A stretch of DNA of 6,081 nt from Elusimicrobia bacterium RIFCSPLOWO2_01_FULL_64_13 (lineage in GTDB: Bacteria; Elusimicrobiota; Elusimicrobia; 2-02-FULL-39-32). The stretch lies in NCBI GenBank assembly GCA_001800095.1, contig MGUT01000056.1, positions 1 through 6,081 of the forward strand, given 5' to 3'. The notes below the pieces were generated by a model. That model saw nothing but the letters and a program-made list of their open reading frames with translations, searched no databases and was not told where the DNA came from. Position numbers and translations under genes: made by a program. Numbering within the stretch: the first letter of the stretch is position 1; each line of letters opens with the position of its first letter. Below are positions 4,831 through 6,081 of the stretch, piece after piece.

Positions 4831-5789
4831 CGCGCGTCCCTTTCTCCCGTGAGGATGCCGTTCACGAATATCCGGACCTTGGCCCGGCTCCCGGCGACTT
4901 TGGGGAGGGGGATATCGAGCTTGGCCCCCGGGGCGGGATTCCCGCGCCAGATCTCCCTGGTGCCGGAGTCGTCCACCAGCACGAAGCTGTAAAGCTTGGC
5001 GGAACCTCCCTGCGGGACCTCGAAACGGATCGTTCGGCCTTCCGCCGCCTGTTCCCGGGGGGACGACTCCTCCATGCGTTTCACGGCCACGGTGAAGGCG
5101 ATCTTGAGGGAGGGATCGATGTCATCGTCCGGCGGGACGCTCTGTTCGAGGACCGTGTCCTCCCCGAATGAAGAGGGATCCTCCGATCTGGAGGCCTCGA
5201 TGCCGGTCTGTCTCGACCAGGCCAGGACCTCGCTCCAGGGCTTGCCGGCGAAATCCGGCATGAGCATCCTCCCGTCTTCCGGAGGCCCCTGCGAGACTTC
5301 CACGTGCACCAGGGTATTCTTGCCCACGACCTTGTTGGGCTCGGGCTTCTGCGCCATCACGGCGTTCTTCGGCTGTTTGAGCGAGGGGCGCGGCTGGATC
5401 TCCCCCAAGGCGAGGAGGTTCTGCCGGAGCTGGATCTCCGCCGTCCGCAGGTCCAGCCCGGTGAGGTCGGGGACCAGCGCGTTCTCCCCGCCCTGGGAAA
5501 GGGTCAGCCGGACGACCTTGCCTTCACGCACGGTGAGGCCGGCGTCCGGCAGCTGCCGCAGCACCGTGCCCGCCGGCACGGCATCGTTGAACTCGGCCCC
5601 TTCCTTCTTGACGGCCAGGTTCTGCCGCGACAGGACCTCCAGGGCCTCGAGGAACGGGCGGCCCGTCACGTCCGGAACGGTCACGTCCTTGGAGCTGTGG
5701 ATCGCGGATTTGACGGCCCAATCCGCGGTAAAGACGGCCGCGGCGAGCAAGAGCGCCGAAAGCATAAGCCACTCGATTTTCCGCATCAT
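4827..5789 (-). CDS. Membrane-anchored PASTA-repeat protein without a kinase domain
   Basis: The 320-residue protein has a 6-residue basic cytoplasmic end, one transmembrane helix (about 7-24, WLMLSALLLAAAVFTADW) and an extracytoplasmic part. Three PASTA domains follow, each with the VPD.tG start: 37-99 (VTVPDVTG), 105-167 (LVPDLTG) and 176-236 (LMPDFAG). A beta-rich tail of unknown family (about 253-315) contains RIFVNGIL. PASTA domains bind peptidoglycan fragments in Ser/Thr kinases and penicillin-binding proteins. Here neither catalytic domain is attached, so a sensor, anchor or adaptor at the cell wall is likely but unproven. Start choice: two ATGs in tandem (5789 and 5786), 8 nt after a TATAAT, with no Shine-Dalgarno sequence. 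It overlaps rpe (GTGA). In Bacillus the PASTA kinase gene prkC lies near rpe, so this placement may be a relic or variant of that arrangement. Confidence 0.88.
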   Translation of the reverse strand: MMRKIEWLMLSALLLAAAVFTADWAVKSAIHSSKDVTVPDVTGRPFLEALEVLSRQNLAVKKEGAEFNDAVPAGTVLRQLPDAGLTVREGKVVRLTLSQGGENALVPDLTGLDLRTAEIQLRQNLLALGEIQPRPSLKQPKNAVMAQKPEPNKVVGKNTLVHVEVSQGPPEDGRMLMPDFAGKPWSEVLAWSRQTGIEASRSEDPSSFGEDTVLEQSVPPDDDIDPSLKIAFTVAVKRMEESSPREQAAEGRTIRFEVPQGGSAKLYSFVLVDDSGTREIWRGNPAPGAKLDIPLPKVAGSRAKVRIFVNGILTGERDAR

Positions 5790-5797
5790 GAGAAACT

Positions 5798-5826
5798 ATT
5801 ATAGCTTTTTTTCGGGCGCCTCAAAA
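5798..5826 (-). promoter_or_regulatory. Candidate promoter of the PASTA-rpe unit, leaderless type
   Basis: A perfect TATAAT (minus strand 5803-5798) ends 8 nt before the PASTA ATG, the same spacing as at rpsP. The -35 is weaker: TTTTGA at 17 nt spacing, or TTGAGG at 15 nt. A run of seven A residues lies in the spacer. A transcript would start about 1 to 3 nt before the ATG. No Shine-Dalgarno sequence precedes the start codon. Confidence 0.55.
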
Positions 5827-5847
5827 ATATGGGCGCCCGGCCGGGCC
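5823..5847 (-). terminator. Possible intrinsic terminator after the FHA gene
   Basis: Reading on the minus strand, the GC-rich segment GGCCCGGCCGGGCGCC (5847-5832) can fold as a short bulged hairpin. It is followed by CATATTTTT (5831-5823), a usable U-rich tract. The stem is short and several alternative GC pairings exist, including one between GGCGCCCG copies that would be followed by A residues instead. It lies between the FHA stop and the PASTA promoter, where a terminator would be expected. Confidence 0.35.
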
Positions 5848-5868
5848 GGCGATGGAAAGGGGGGAAGG

Positions 5869-6081
5869 TTAGGCGGACTTCAGGTAGAACTGCATCTTGG
5901 TGCTTCCCACCTCGATGACGTCGCCTTCGTTCAGGGAGCGTTCCTTGTCCACGGAGAGGCCGTTGACCTTGGGATAGCCCTCCTTGATGGCCACGAGCAC
6001 GTAGGCCCCGGATTTCCGGGCGATCATGGCCGCGACTTCCGGGGCCATGAGGCCTTTGATCTTGATGGCGACCCTGTCGGA
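5869..6081 (-). CDS. C-terminal part of an FHA-like domain protein (runs off the window)
   Basis: Seventy codons and a TAA stop are visible; the gene starts beyond the right edge. The translated end reads ...GLMAPEVAAMIARKSGAYVL... (approximately the first third), then PKVNGLSVDKERSLNEGDVIEV and GSTKMQFYLKSA at the end (split here). The pattern VNG...L..GD.I.vG...m.F is the typical second half of an FHA domain, a beta sandwich that usually binds phosphothreonine. However, the segment that should carry the SRxH phosphate-binding residues reads APEVA, so Ser, Arg and His appear to be missing. This suggests an FHA fold used for something other than phosphopeptide binding. It is the gene upstream of the PASTA protein, separated by 79 nt. 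What precedes the domain cannot be seen. Confidence 0.65.
   Translation of the reverse strand, partial: SDRVAIKIKGLMAPEVAAMIARKSGAYVLVAIKEGYPKVNGLSVDKERSLNEGDVIEVGSTKMQFYLKSA

Noticed and set aside
5813..5839. 8-bp inverted repeat CGGGCGCC / GGCGCCCG as an intrinsic terminator for either strand
   Set aside because: On the minus strand it is followed by A residues, and on the plus strand the T run precedes the stem. Only the overlapping alternative hairpin next to ATATTTTT fits a minus-strand terminator.
1..6081. CRISPR arrays, insertion sequences, tRNA or rRNA genes, defence systems
   Set aside because: No regularly spaced repeats, transposase-like frames, tRNA-like folds or known defence proteins were seen; the intergenic space is too short to hide them.

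Overview
This is a GC-rich bacterial window (G and C clearly dominate third codon positions) in which every supported gene is read from the minus strand. The order along transcription, from high to low coordinates, is: the end of an FHA-domain gene, a membrane-anchored PASTA protein, rpe, rpsP, a short rimM-like gene, trmD, rplS, rnhB, yraN, a TPR protein, and a CsgG-type lipoprotein. A lipobox protein of the CsgG family implies a cell with an outer membrane. The phylum cannot be fixed from this window. An uncultured or deep-branching diderm lineage such as Elusimicrobiota or a similar group is a guess, not a demonstration.

Region 5790-6081 holds the last 70 residues of an FHA-like domain protein and a short intergenic stretch with GC-rich hairpins. 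Region 4162-5789 is a two-gene unit: a PASTA protein with no kinase domain, overlapping rpe by 3 nt of stop/start. Region 1348-4140 is the classic translation cluster rpsP-rimM-trmD-rplS-rnhB-yraN, packed with overlapping stop and start codons. Three things depart from the common version: ffh and the KH-protein gene khpA are not at their usual places, rpe sits directly upstream, and rimM is reduced to its C-terminal PRC barrel. Region 68-1308 encodes a pair of exported or envelope proteins (TPR, then CsgG-like lipoprotein) coupled by an ATGA overlap. The left 67 bases hold repeats and an extended -10 element that points to a gene beyond the edge.

The best regulatory signal is a near-perfect sigma-70-type promoter at 4149-4178: TTGACA, 18 nt, TATAAT. 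Its -35 lies inside the end of rpe, and its -10 ends only 8 nt before the rpsP ATG. The PASTA gene has the same TATAAT-8 nt-ATG spacing. Neither start has a Shine-Dalgarno sequence, so both mRNAs are probably leaderless or nearly so. By contrast rimM and rplS, inside the operon, have clear Shine-Dalgarno sequences.

No mobile element, CRISPR array, tRNA or rRNA gene is visible. The window is mostly a core housekeeping region. The points most worth a second look are the PRC-only RimM, the leaderless-type promoters, the kinase-less PASTA gene beside rpe and an FHA gene, and the pilin-like N-terminus of the TPR protein.
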